Assembly (NCBI GenBank): GCA_965120415.1
Contig: CBCPNA010000005.1
Location: 1 to 64,000, forward strand
DNA length: 64,000 nucleotides
Direction: 5' to 3'
Source: CBCPNA01 sp965120415
GTDB lineage: Bacteria > Bacillota > Clostridia > Lachnospirales > CAG-274
Part shown: piece after piece, positions 1-7,599 of the stretch
Layout of the letters: each line of letters begins with the position of its first letter
Position numbering within the stretch: the first letter of the stretch is position 1
Program-made: the position numbers and the translations under genes
The notes under the pieces: generated by a model
Seen by the model: the letters and a program-made list of their open reading frames with translations, nothing else
The model's database searches: none
Told to the model about the DNA's origin: nothing

Positions 1-153
1 GTTTTATTTGAAAAATAATTTCAAATATTTGTAACTATAATTATTACGTAAAAATAATCAATTTTAAAAATTTTTACATATAATAAAAGTATAATAAAAA
101 TATAATAGAAATTTAAAATTACTCTTGTTTTAATTATAAAATATATAATAAAA

Positions 154-476
154 TGTTGATAACTATGTAAAAAAATAAATAATAAAATAATGTTAATAAA
201 TATGTTAACTATGTTGAAAAAATAAAAAAATATAACTTACATAATAAGCAAATATTATAAAATTTTTAATATATTCTAAAAAAAATTTATAAAAATTCTA
301 GACAAAAGGGGGCTTTAGCCCCTTATTTTATTACTATTTATAATAACAAAAAGTAATTTTGTGCTAAAAGCATTTTTATATAAAAAATAATTGATTTTAA
401 TATAAATAAAATGTTGATAAGTATGAAACTATATTAAAAAATAAATAAAAACATAAGTTATCAACAGTTATCAATA
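154..476. promoter_or_regulatory. Cluster of DnaA-box-like 9-mers
   Basis: Within a gene-free AT-rich stretch, TTATCAACA or its complement TGTTGATAA occurs exactly at 154-162, 412-420 and 458-466. A near match (TTATCAATA) lies at 468-476, only one base after the third. TTATCAACA differs by one base from the bacterial DnaA consensus TTATCCACA. The blocks around 153-245 and 411-490 also look like diverged copies of each other. No dnaA, dnaN or rpmH is in the window, so this is not shown to be an origin. It could be a secondary DnaA-binding cluster or a chance enrichment in AT-rich DNA. Confidence 0.4.
304..330. terminator. Hairpin with AAGGGG/CCCCTT stem
   Basis: A GC-rich hairpin (AAGGGG paired with CCCCTT around a GCTTTAGC core) stands out from the AT-rich surroundings and is followed by T-rich sequence on the plus strand. 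It is probably an intrinsic terminator. The gene it would serve lies outside the window or is absent. Confidence 0.5.
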
Positions 477-521
477 AGCAAAAAAATATTAAAGCCTTTT
501 ATTAATTTTTCGCAATAAAAA

Positions 522-540
522 ATACCCCTTTTGGGGTAAT
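522..540 (-). terminator. Terminator downstream of rpsT
   Basis: A perfect TACCCC/GGGGTA hairpin is followed, when read on the minus strand, by a run of T residues. It lies about 340 bases beyond the rpsT stop codon with no other minus-strand gene between, so it most likely ends the rpsT transcript. Confidence 0.5.
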
Positions 541-881
541 ATAATAATATGAAAAAAAATGATATAAGAATAAAATACAAATACCTAACAACTTGTCAGA
601 CATTTAAGCATAAACTTTGTATAAAAACAAAAAACGCTTTTGTATTCAGTATTGTGTAAACCTAAAATTTAAGTATAATGTATGAATGAAACTAAAACGG
701 TTAACACAAATTAAAATAAATTATTCCGAACAAAATTTAATAAAATAGTTAATCAAGTGATTAATTGGTTAAAAATAATTTATTAATTAAAAAATATTAA
801 TCACATTTAATATAATCATAGATATTAATATTAAGTATGAAAGAAAAAAAGGATTTTAGAAAAATTATAAGTAAAGGCTGA
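541..881. other. Gene-free stretch beyond rpsT
   Basis: I find no convincing gene here. On the plus strand there is a promoter-like pair, TTGTGT at 652-657 and TATAAT at 674-679 with a 16-base spacer, but no open reading frame follows it. A perfect inverted repeat, TTAATCA-AG-TGATTAA, lies at 749-764. On the minus strand this is the 3' untranslated region of rpsT. Confidence 0.3.
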
Positions 882-1154
882 TTAAAGTGCTGCGATACAA
901 GTATTCGCAATTTTAGCAAGCCTTGATTTTTTTCTAGCAGCATTATTTTTATGAAATACGCCTTTAGAAGAAGCTTTATCAATAGCTTTAATAGCATTTC
1001 TTAATTCTAGCTTTATATTATCTATATCTTTAGCCTCGACAGCAGACAAGAAACGCTTTATTGCTGTTTTAACTTTAGATTTGATAATTTTATTTCTCAT
1101 AGTCTTTTTAGCTATGACAGAAATACGTTTTTTAGCAGACTTAATATTTGCCAT
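882..1154 (-). CDS. rpsT: 30S ribosomal protein S20
   Basis: Ribosomal protein S20 binds 16S rRNA in the body of the small subunit. The 90-residue product begins MANIKSAKKR, the usual S20 opening, and is rich in Lys, Arg and Ala with the typical long helical pattern. An upstream ATG in the same frame would add 21 residues, but the start at 1154 is preceded by an AGGAGGTT ribosome binding site (1161-1168) at good spacing and matches the family length. It is divergent from gpr, a neighbourhood common in Clostridia. I am sure of the identification. Confidence 0.97.
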   Translation of the reverse strand: MANIKSAKKRISVIAKKTMRNKIIKSKVKTAIKRFLSAVEAKDIDNIKLELRNAIKAIDKASSKGVFHKNNAARKKSRLAKIANTCIAAL

Positions 1155-1332
1155 CTTTAAAACCTCCTTAATAAGACAATTACTCAATGATAATAAACAA
1201 TGGTTATTATAAATCATTTATTTTAATATGTCAATAGTTTTTTTTGAAAAAATTTTTTGAAAAATTTTTATTTTAATAAAATACTTTTAAAATATAGTAT
1301 TAATGCATAATATAATGCGCAATATATAATAT

Positions 1333-1373
1333 AAATGTTGATAAAAATTAAATTTTTTTAGTTATCAACATTT
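1333..1373. repeat. 12-bp perfect inverted repeat upstream of gpr
   Basis: AAATGTTGATAA at 1333-1344 is the exact reverse complement of 1362-1373, with a 17-base AT-only gap. Each arm contains the same DnaA-box-like 9-mer seen at 154-476. It lies 50 bases before the gpr start in the rpsT/gpr divergent region, where an operator or paired DnaA boxes would be plausible. Confidence 0.5.
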
Positions 1374-1422
1374 TATTAACTTTTTTGTGCAAAACATTTT
1401 TATATAGAAAAGAGGAAAATAT

Positions 1423-2412
1423 ATGAAAAATTATTCTATAAGGACAGATTTAGCAATAGAAGTTACAGAAATGCTAACAAAAGAAACAAATAAAGAAGAA
1501 ATAGACGGCGTTTCTATATGTATAGAAGAAAATAAAGAAAAAAATATTCATGTATCATGGGTTAAAATATTAAATGAAAAAGGAGAAAACAAAATGGGCA
1601 AGCCTATAGGCAATTATGTTACGATAGAAAGCGAGGCTATGAAAGAAAATGATATTTTAACACATGAAAAAATAACAAAAGTTTTTAGTGAAAAGCTTAT
1701 AAAATTATGCAATTTAAAAAAAGATTCTACAATACTTATAGTAGGGCTTGGTAATTGGAACGTAACACCGGATGCACTTGGCCCCAAAGTTATATCAAAA
1801 ATACTTGTTACAAGGCATATAAAAGAAAGCTTGCCAAAAGAATTAAACCAAAATGTACGCCCCGTAAGCGCTATATCGCCAGGGGTGATGGGGCTTACCG
1901 GGATAGAAACAGCAGAAATTATATCCGGAGTTGTAGGGCGATTAAAGCCAGATTTAGTCATAGCTATAGATGCTTTAGCAACAATGAAAACTTCAAGAAT
2001 TAACGCTACTATACAAATGACCGATACTGGGGTTGTACCGGGGGCTGGTATGGGCAATAAAAGAAAAATTTTGAATAAAGAAACATTAGGGGTACCAGTT
2101 ATTGCTATAGGGGTACCAACAGTTGTTGATGCAAAAACTTTAGTTAATGATACTATAGATTTAATGATAGATAGTTTTTTAAATGAAATAAAAAAAGGTA
2201 AACAATTTTATCAGATGATAAAAGATTTAGACAAAGAAGAAAAATACAAAATAATAGATAATATCTTAAACCCTTATACAGGTAACTTATTTGTAACTCC
2301 AAAAGAGGTAGATGCTGTTATAGAAAGGCTTTCAAAAATTATAGCAAATGCAATAAATATAGCTATGCATCCATCTATCAATTTTGAAGATATAAATAGA
2401 TATATAGAGTAA
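1423..2412 (+). CDS. gpr: Germination protease (GPR endopeptidase)
   Basis: GPR is an unusual aspartic-type endopeptidase. It is made as a zymogen in the forespore and starts degradation of small acid-soluble spore proteins at germination. The 329-residue product begins MKNYSIRTDLAIE. IRTDLA is the conserved region around the autoprocessing site, and the leader before it is only a few residues long, shorter than in Bacillus. Conserved blocks such as GLGNWNVTPDALGP, SPGVMGLTGIETAEI, IDALA and GVPTVVDA are present. The start has an AGAGGAAA ribosome binding site. The gene is monocistronic, closed by a strong hairpin at 2415-2437. It implies an endospore former. Expression from a forespore sigma factor is expected from family knowledge, but I could not pick that promoter with confidence. 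Confidence 0.96.
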   Translation: MKNYSIRTDLAIEVTEMLTKETNKEEIDGVSICIEENKEKNIHVSWVKILNEKGENKMGKPIGNYVTIESEAMKENDILTHEKITKVFSEKLIKLCNLKKDSTILIVGLGNWNVTPDALGPKVISKILVTRHIKESLPKELNQNVRPVSAISPGVMGLTGIETAEIISGVVGRLKPDLVIAIDALATMKTSRINATIQMTDTGVVPGAGMGNKRKILNKETLGVPVIAIGVPTVVDAKTLVNDTIDLMIDSFLNEIKKGKQFYQMIKDLDKEEKYKIIDNILNPYTGNLFVTPKEVDAVIERLSKIIANAINIAMHPSINFEDINRYIE

Positions 2413-2414
2413 TT

Positions 2415-2437
2415 AAGGGAGAATTTCCTCCCTTTTA
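2415..2437 (+). terminator. Terminator of gpr
   Basis: A 7-bp stem AAGGGAG/CTCCCTT with a 6-base loop and a short T run starts two bases after the gpr stop codon. Confidence 0.85.
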
Positions 2438-2514
2438 TCGTGAATAAGTATTATAACAATTTAATTTATAAGAGTAAAAAAGAGTAAAATTTTTTATTTT
2501 AAAAATAAAATTTA

Positions 2515-2543
2515 TTGACATTTATATAAAAAACAATTATATT
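2515..2543 (+). promoter_or_regulatory. Vegetative-type promoter for ytvI
   Basis: TTGACA (2515-2520) and TATATT (2538-2543) are separated by 17 bases, 36 bases ahead of the ytvI start. Confidence 0.75.
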
Positions 2544-2578
2544 TTAAATAAAGTAAAGAAAGTGAATAAGGTGAATTA

Positions 2579-3631
2579 ATGAATTTTAAGAATGAACGTA
2601 TTATAAAAATATTAAAAATAATATTTTTTATATTAATTGCATATTTAGCTATAGCTTTTTTAGCCCCCTATTTTGCACCTTTTATTTTTGGATACATTTT
2701 AAGCATTGTACTAACACCTCTTTATAAATTTTTCAAAAATTTAAAATTTCCACGCTTTTTAAACGCTATATTATGTATAAGTATATTTATAATAATAATT
2801 TCTTTTATAGGGGTTGGTATAGTATGGCAAATAATAAACCAGGCGCAATCTTTTTCAGAAAATATACCAACATACATAGAGCAAGTAAAAAGTGCTTTTG
2901 AGATGGTGCAATTAAAAATTTCTCAAATATTAGAAGAAGTCCCTTTTAAGCTAGAAGAAGTTGTTAACAACATGATTTTAAACATAATACTATTTTTTAC
3001 AGAATTTTTGGGTAGTAGCTTAACAACAACATCTTTTAATTTTATTAAAAAAATACCTAATATTTTAATGATAATTGTTTTAGGTATTATATCATGTTTT
3101 TTAATTTTTCTTGATAAAGAAAACATAGACAAATTTATAATAAGGCAAATACCACGCAAATATTACAAAACAATTAATATTATAAAAAATAATATATTAA
3201 AATCTTTATCCGGCTATATAAAAGCCCAAAGTATTATTATGATTATAATAGGTAGCATATGCTTTATAGGGCTTACCCTTTTTAGATTTCAATACAGCCT
3301 TTTGCTAGCTTTTATTATAGCTATTATAGATGCTTTACCGATTTTAGGCAGTGGTTTTATATTATGGCCGTGGGCTATATATCACCTAATAGTAGGTAAT
3401 TACAGCACTGCCATTTGCCTTTTTATATTATATTTAGTTGTGCTTATAACAAGGCAAATATTAGAGCCAAAAATATTAAGCCAACAAATAGGCATCAATC
3501 CTTTAGTAACCCTTATGTCTATGTATGTTGGGCTTAAAGCTATAGGCGCTATAGGTATAATTTTGGGACCTTTAGTTGTTGTTATGATAAAAGCTCTCCA
3601 AAATGAAAATATTTTACCAAAATGGAAATAA
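2579..3631 (+). CDS. ytvI: AI-2E family transporter, YtvI-like
   Basis: A 350-residue polytopic membrane protein of the AI-2E/PerM family. Hydrophobic segments lie near residues 10-50, 60-85, 140-165, 205-285 and 300-335. An amphipathic soluble stretch sits between, about residues 85-130. The C-terminal block with PILGSGFILWPWAIY and the motif QILEPKILSQQIGI is characteristic of the family. In spore formers this branch is called YtvI, a sporulation-associated membrane protein whose substrate is not firmly established. It lies directly behind gpr, but its own promoter is of vegetative type. The decarboxylase gene starts one base after its stop, so the two are probably cotranscribed. Confidence 0.85.
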   Translation: MNFKNERIIKILKIIFFILIAYLAIAFLAPYFAPFIFGYILSIVLTPLYKFFKNLKFPRFLNAILCISIFIIIISFIGVGIVWQIINQAQSFSENIPTYIEQVKSAFEMVQLKISQILEEVPFKLEEVVNNMILNIILFFTEFLGSSLTTTSFNFIKKIPNILMIIVLGIISCFLIFLDKENIDKFIIRQIPRKYYKTINIIKNNILKSLSGYIKAQSIIMIIIGSICFIGLTLFRFQYSLLLAFIIAIIDALPILGSGFILWPWAIYHLIVGNYSTAICLFILYLVVLITRQILEPKILSQQIGINPLVTLMSMYVGLKAIGAIGIILGPLVVVMIKALQNENILPKWK

Positions 3632-3632
3632 T

Positions 3633-5045
3633 ATGAAAATGATTACAAATCCTATTTATAAACAATTAAATAAATTAAAAAGAGAAAATTTATACCCTTT
3701 TCATATGCCGGGGCATAAAAGAAATAAAAAGTTTTTAAAACATTTAAAAAAATTTATAACCCTTGATTTTACAGAGCTTGACCAAACTGATAATTTACAA
3801 AATCCAAGTAATATAATAAAAAAATCAAAACAAAATATGAAAGATATTTTTAAGTGTGATGAAAGCTACTTTCTTGTAAATGGCAGTACGGCAGGTATTT
3901 TGGCATCTTTATTATGTATTTTAAAGCCTAATGATAATATTTTGGTTGATAGAAATTGTCATGTAAGCGTATTTAACGCTCTTATATTATGTGGGGCAAA
4001 GCCTATATATATATCACCTAATATAAAATACGGCTTTAGCCTTGGTATAGATGAATATCTTATAAAAAATGTTTTAAAAAAGCATAATATAAAGGCTTGT
4101 ATTTTAACAAGCCCTACATATGAAGGTATTGTTTTAAATATTAAAAAAATTGCATATATTTTGCATGACAAAGGCGTGCCTCTTATAGTAGATGAGGCTC
4201 ATGGAGCCCATTTTATAATGTCTAAAAGCTTTCCGGTGCCGGCTTTAAAAAGCGGAGCAGATATTGCTATACAGAGCTTTCATAAAACACTTCCAGCTTT
4301 TACCCAGTGCGCAGCTATGCATGTTAAATCAGATTTAATAAATAAAGAAAAATTGCAAAAATGCTTAAATATAGTACAAACAACAAGCCCCTCATACATA
4401 TTTATGCTTAATATAGAATATTGCTACAATTTTTTAATAAAAAATAATTATATAAAAAGCTATATAAATAATTTAAATAATTTAAGAGCTGGGCTTTCTA
4501 AACTAAAAAATTTTAAGCTATTAGATAAAAATTTATTAAACAATACATTTGCATGCGATATAGACATATCTAGGATAACTTTAATTATTAAAAAAAATAT
4601 TTCAGGAAGTTTTATAAATGATTTATTAATAAAGCAAAAAATAGCTATAGAAATGTATCAAGAAAGCTATATTATAGCCATATCCACCATATGCGATACA
4701 AAAAAAGGCTTAAAACGCTTTTTGAAGGCTATGCAAAAAATAGACAAAATGTTAGAAGGCTATGAAGATAGGGTATTTTATAAAGATGATATAAATATAA
4801 AAAATATATATTTGCCAAAAGAAAGCATTAGAGATATATTTTATAGTAAAAAAATAGAAATAGATATAAAATATGCTGAAAATAAAATATGTGCCTCCAT
4901 TATAACAGCTTATCCTCCCGGCGTATGCATATTAGCACCAGGAGAAATAATAACAAAAGCTGCTATAAAAAAAATAAAATCTTTACAAAATAATAAAATA
5001 AAGATTTTAGGCTTAAATAAAGATAAAATACTTATTAAAGCTTAA
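3633..5045 (+). CDS. Orn/Lys/Arg decarboxylase family PLP enzyme
   Basis: A fold-type I pyridoxal-phosphate enzyme of the SpeA/Cad/YaaO group, which removes the carboxyl group from arginine, lysine or ornithine to make a polyamine precursor. The N-terminal block HMPGHKRN, the cofactor-site sequences VDEAHGAHF and SFHKTLPA (Schiff-base Lys218) and the C-terminal YPPGVCILAPGE all fit. At 470 residues it is the short form without a response-regulator-like wing domain. An upstream in-frame ATG at 3603 overlaps ytvI and lacks a ribosome binding site. I prefer the ATG at 3633, directly after the ytvI stop. Substrate cannot be told from sequence. The stop codon overlaps that of the small convergent gene on the other strand. 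Confidence 0.9.
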   Translation: MKMITNPIYKQLNKLKRENLYPFHMPGHKRNKKFLKHLKKFITLDFTELDQTDNLQNPSNIIKKSKQNMKDIFKCDESYFLVNGSTAGILASLLCILKPNDNILVDRNCHVSVFNALILCGAKPIYISPNIKYGFSLGIDEYLIKNVLKKHNIKACILTSPTYEGIVLNIKKIAYILHDKGVPLIVDEAHGAHFIMSKSFPVPALKSGADIAIQSFHKTLPAFTQCAAMHVKSDLINKEKLQKCLNIVQTTSPSYIFMLNIEYCYNFLIKNNYIKSYINNLNNLRAGLSKLKNFKLLDKNLLNNTFACDIDISRITLIIKKNISGSFINDLLIKQKIAIEMYQESYIIAISTICDTKKGLKRFLKAMQKIDKMLEGYEDRVFYKDDINIKNIYLPKESIRDIFYSKKIEIDIKYAENKICASIITAYPPGVCILAPGEIITKAAIKKIKSLQNNKIKILGLNKDKILIKA

Positions 5046-5200
5046 AATACATCCATCTTAGACATTAAGTCGCCAGCTTTATTTAGCATTTTTTTGCTAT
5101 CATGCCCTATCTTTTTTCTCATTTTTTTATCAGACATAGCATAAAGCCCTATACCACCCACAATAGCAGTTGTTAACAAGCCAATTGTTGATTTTTTCAT
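5042..5200 (-). CDS. Small YtxH-like protein, 52 aa
   Basis: A short gene encoding 52 residues. The N-terminus starts MKKSTIGLLTTAIVGGIGLY, a single hydrophobic segment, followed by a strongly basic region (SDKKMRKKIGHDSKKML) and an amphipathic end. A GGAGG ribosome binding site lies six bases before the ATG. The layout is that of a single-pass membrane protein with a cytoplasmic charged helix, similar to short YtxH-type proteins. The last four bases overlap the convergent decarboxylase gene. The function is unknown, but the start signal and composition make it likely to be a real gene. Confidence 0.75.
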   Translation of the reverse strand: MKKSTIGLLTTAIVGGIGLYAMSDKKMRKKIGHDSKKMLNKAGDLMSKMDVF

Positions 5201-5231
5201 AAAATACCTCCATACATATATTGTAACACAA

Positions 5232-5261
5232 AAAAATAAGTATAGACAAAAGTCTATACTT
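5232..5261 (-). terminator. Terminator of the recX-TPR operon
   Basis: A perfect 10-bp stem AAGTATAGAC/GTCTATACTT with an AAAA loop, followed on the minus strand by a T-rich run. It lies 50 bases past the stop of the TPR gene. Confidence 0.85.
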
Positions 5262-5310
5262 TTATTATGCTAAAAAAAAATATTTTTATTAAGGCAAATT
5301 ATGTTATTTG

Positions 5311-6789
5311 CTAAACCTTTTCGTTATTTTCATCGTCATCTTCGTTTTCATCTTCTATCTGTTTTTTAATACCTTCAAAGACATTTTTTATACCGTCAAA
5401 AATACGGCTTTCTACCTCTCTAAAGCTACCGACATAATCATTTTCTGCTACTTCATTTTCAAAATAAAATTCTTCTTTATATACAAAAATTTCTTTTAAT
5501 TCTGCGGCGTCGTTTAACATAGTAGAAAATGTTGCATTAGGAACAATTTTTGTATAACATTCTAGCACATCTTCTAATAATTTAACTTTATCAAATTTTA
5601 TATATATTTTACAAAGTATTAGTAATATTTTTTTAAAGCATTTTTTGTTTAATTCCAGGTTGTATAAATCAAAAAGCTCTTCTTGCATTTGTTTTACAGA
5701 AATTTTTGTATTAAAAGCTAATACCCTTTCTATAAAGTTTAAAAGAGAGTTTATATATTCTACATTTTTATTACCTAGTATTTCTTTTTTTATTTTTAGC
5801 TCTTTTTGATGGTAAGATACAGCCTTTTCTAAATCGCCAAGGTTAAAAAATATTTCTGCAAGGTTTGCTAAAGCGTCAGCATAAAAGGCATGGTTATCCC
5901 CTACAGTCTTTTTTATTATATTTGTTGCTTTTAGCTGGATATCTAGTGCGTCTTTATAATTTTTCATTTCTAAATAACAGTCGGCAATTTTCATTAATAT
6001 TTCAGGAAAGTAAGGGTGATTTTCTGTAAGCTTTTCTTTTATTAATTCTGATGCTTTTGTATAAACTTTAATGCAATTTTTGTAATCTTTTGCTTTAAAA
6101 TAAACAGAGCCTAAATAATACAAATTGCTTAAATATTCTTTAGAGCTAATACCTTTTAAGCCTTTTATAATTTCTAAAGCTTGGGCTAAATATCCTATAG
6201 CGTTTTCATAATTTTCTATATGTTCATATGAATAGCCCAAAAAGTTTAAATTATCGACATAGTCTAAATCTTTTTCTTTTTTTAATGCAAGCGATTCTAG
6301 ATGGTAATATATAGCGTCGTCATATCTTCTTTTTTCATAATGTATAGTGCCTATATTATGCAAAATTTTAGATATTTTTTTAGCCTTTTTAGGCAAATAT
6401 TTTTTAGTCATTTTTAATGCTGTTTCAAAAGAGTTAAGAGCAGCGTGGGAGTTATAGTTTAATTTTGCATAGCATATACCGTCCGAAATAAATGTGTCTA
6501 TTAATATTTCGAGCTTTTGGCAATCTTTTGTATTTTCTGGGTTAAATTGCTTGTTTTCTAATGTTTTTAAAATTTTTTTATAAATTTTTTGGGCTAAAGC
6601 GTATCTTTCAGATTTTTGGTACAAAAGCCCAAGGTTGTATAAATCTGAACAATATTCTACCTCATCGTCTATTTTTTTATAGAGTTTTATGATTTTTTCT
6701 AACGTTTCTGTAGCAGAAAAAAAGTCTTTATTTTCATATTCTTTTAAAAATTCTTTCCTAAGAGCGTTAATTTTTTGTCTATTTTCCAT
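5311..6789 (-). CDS. TPR-repeat protein
   Basis: A 492-residue cytoplasmic protein with no signal peptide or membrane segment. At least six tetratricopeptide repeats are readable between about residues 35 and 330, for example YNLGLLYQKSERYALA, HNIGTIHYEKRRYDDAIY, FLGYSYEHIENYENAI, YLGSVYFKAKDYKNC and ANLAEIFFNLGDLEKA. The C-terminal 130 residues are non-repetitive and end in a very acidic tail (DENEDDDENNE). TPR proteins act as protein-protein scaffolds, and no catalytic domain is visible. The ATG at 6789 overlaps the recX stop codon by one base and has a GGGAGGG ribosome binding site eight bases away. A GTG three bases earlier is also possible. Coupling to recX suggests a housekeeping role, but the partner is unknown. 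Confidence 0.85.
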   Translation of the reverse strand: MENRQKINALRKEFLKEYENKDFFSATETLEKIIKLYKKIDDEVEYCSDLYNLGLLYQKSERYALAQKIYKKILKTLENKQFNPENTKDCQKLEILIDTFISDGICYAKLNYNSHAALNSFETALKMTKKYLPKKAKKISKILHNIGTIHYEKRRYDDAIYYHLESLALKKEKDLDYVDNLNFLGYSYEHIENYENAIGYLAQALEIIKGLKGISSKEYLSNLYYLGSVYFKAKDYKNCIKVYTKASELIKEKLTENHPYFPEILMKIADCYLEMKNYKDALDIQLKATNIIKKTVGDNHAFYADALANLAEIFFNLGDLEKAVSYHQKELKIKKEILGNKNVEYINSLLNFIERVLAFNTKISVKQMQEELFDLYNLELNKKCFKKILLILCKIYIKFDKVKLLEDVLECYTKIVPNATFSTMLNDAAELKEIFVYKEEFYFENEVAENDYVGSFREVESRIFDGIKNVFEGIKKQIEDENEDDDENNEKV

Positions 6790-7418
6790 CACAATCCCTC
6801 CCTAATCGCTTTAAAAGCGTCATTTATTATTTCATAGCAAAATCCTCTCCTAGCTAAATAAGCGTATAGTTTTTGCTTTTCTTTATAATCTATATTAGAT
6901 ATATCATGATTTGTAAATTTTTGGTTTATTAAAGATATTGCTTTTTGCTTTTCATATAATAAAGAATATTTGTATAAATAATCTTTAAAAATATGTTCTT
7001 TTATACCAAGCTTTTTAAGCTCAAAGCTTATTTTAAGGCTACCATAGCCTTTTATATTCATTTTATTTTCTATAAAGTTTTGGCAAAATGTTGCATCGTT
7101 TATATAGTTATATTTTTTTAAAAAAACAATAACATTTTGTATTACATCTTCAGAAAATTCATCTTGCAAAAGCTTTTGGGTAACTTGATATTCTGTCCTT
7201 GCTTTAAAAGATAGGTATTTGATAGCAATATTTTTAGCGTTATTAAATAAAATATAATTTAATATATAGTCGTAATCTTTTTTGGATAAAATAGCGCCTT
7301 CTTTTAATTTAAGGCTAAAAAGATAGGCTTCATCTATACCAAAGGCAAATCTTTCATCTATAAATATAGAATATCTTTTGTTATTATTTTTTTGTTTTTC
7401 AATTTTGGTAATTTTCAA
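6789..7418 (-). CDS. recX: Regulatory protein RecX
   Basis: RecX modulates the RecA filament in recombination and SOS repair. The 209-residue product has the family's order of three-helix repeats. The most typical block is the middle one (ARTEYQVTQKLLQDEF, VIVFLKKYNYINDATFCQNFI, KGYGSLKISFELKKLGI). Length is in the usual range for Firmicutes, and recA is not in the window. It is the first gene of a two-gene unit with the TPR protein and has its own promoter at 7460-7488. Confidence 0.9.
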   Translation of the reverse strand: MKITKIEKQKNNNKRYSIFIDERFAFGIDEAYLFSLKLKEGAILSKKDYDYILNYILFNNAKNIAIKYLSFKARTEYQVTQKLLQDEFSEDVIQNVIVFLKKYNYINDATFCQNFIENKMNIKGYGSLKISFELKKLGIKEHIFKDYLYKYSLLYEKQKAISLINQKFTNHDISNIDYKEKQKLYAYLARRGFCYEIINDAFKAIREGL

Positions 7419-7459
7419 AATTTATCTCCTTAATATATTGTAAATATGTATTATAAAAA

Positions 7460-7488
7460 ATTATACACTTTACATTATAAAAAATCAA
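7460..7488 (-). promoter_or_regulatory. Promoter of recX
   Basis: On the minus strand, TTGATT (7483-7488) and TATAAT (7460-7465) are separated by 17 bases, about 40 bases ahead of the recX ATG. Confidence 0.7.
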
Positions 7489-7533
7489 CCTTTTATTTAA
7501 ATATTACAAATAAGTTAAAAATAAAATATCTTA

Positions 7534-7561
7534 TTGAAAAGATAAAATTTGCTGTTATAAT
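7534..7561 (+). promoter_or_regulatory. Promoter of the secreted-protein gene
   Basis: TTGAAA (7534-7539) and TATAAT (7556-7561) with a 16-base spacer, 38 bases ahead of the chosen TTG start. Confidence 0.65.
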
Positions 7562-7599
7562 ATTTAAATATAGATAAAAAATAATAAGGGGTGTTAATT

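Noticed and set aside
1..540. Chromosomal origin of replication
   Set aside because: DnaA-like boxes are present, but dnaA, dnaN, rpmH and a clear unwinding element are not visible, so oriC is not claimed.
797..997. Minus-strand open frame overlapping rpsT
   Set aside because: It lies in another frame of rpsT and its 3' flank, has no ribosome binding site, and gives a low-complexity Leu/Lys/Ile product.
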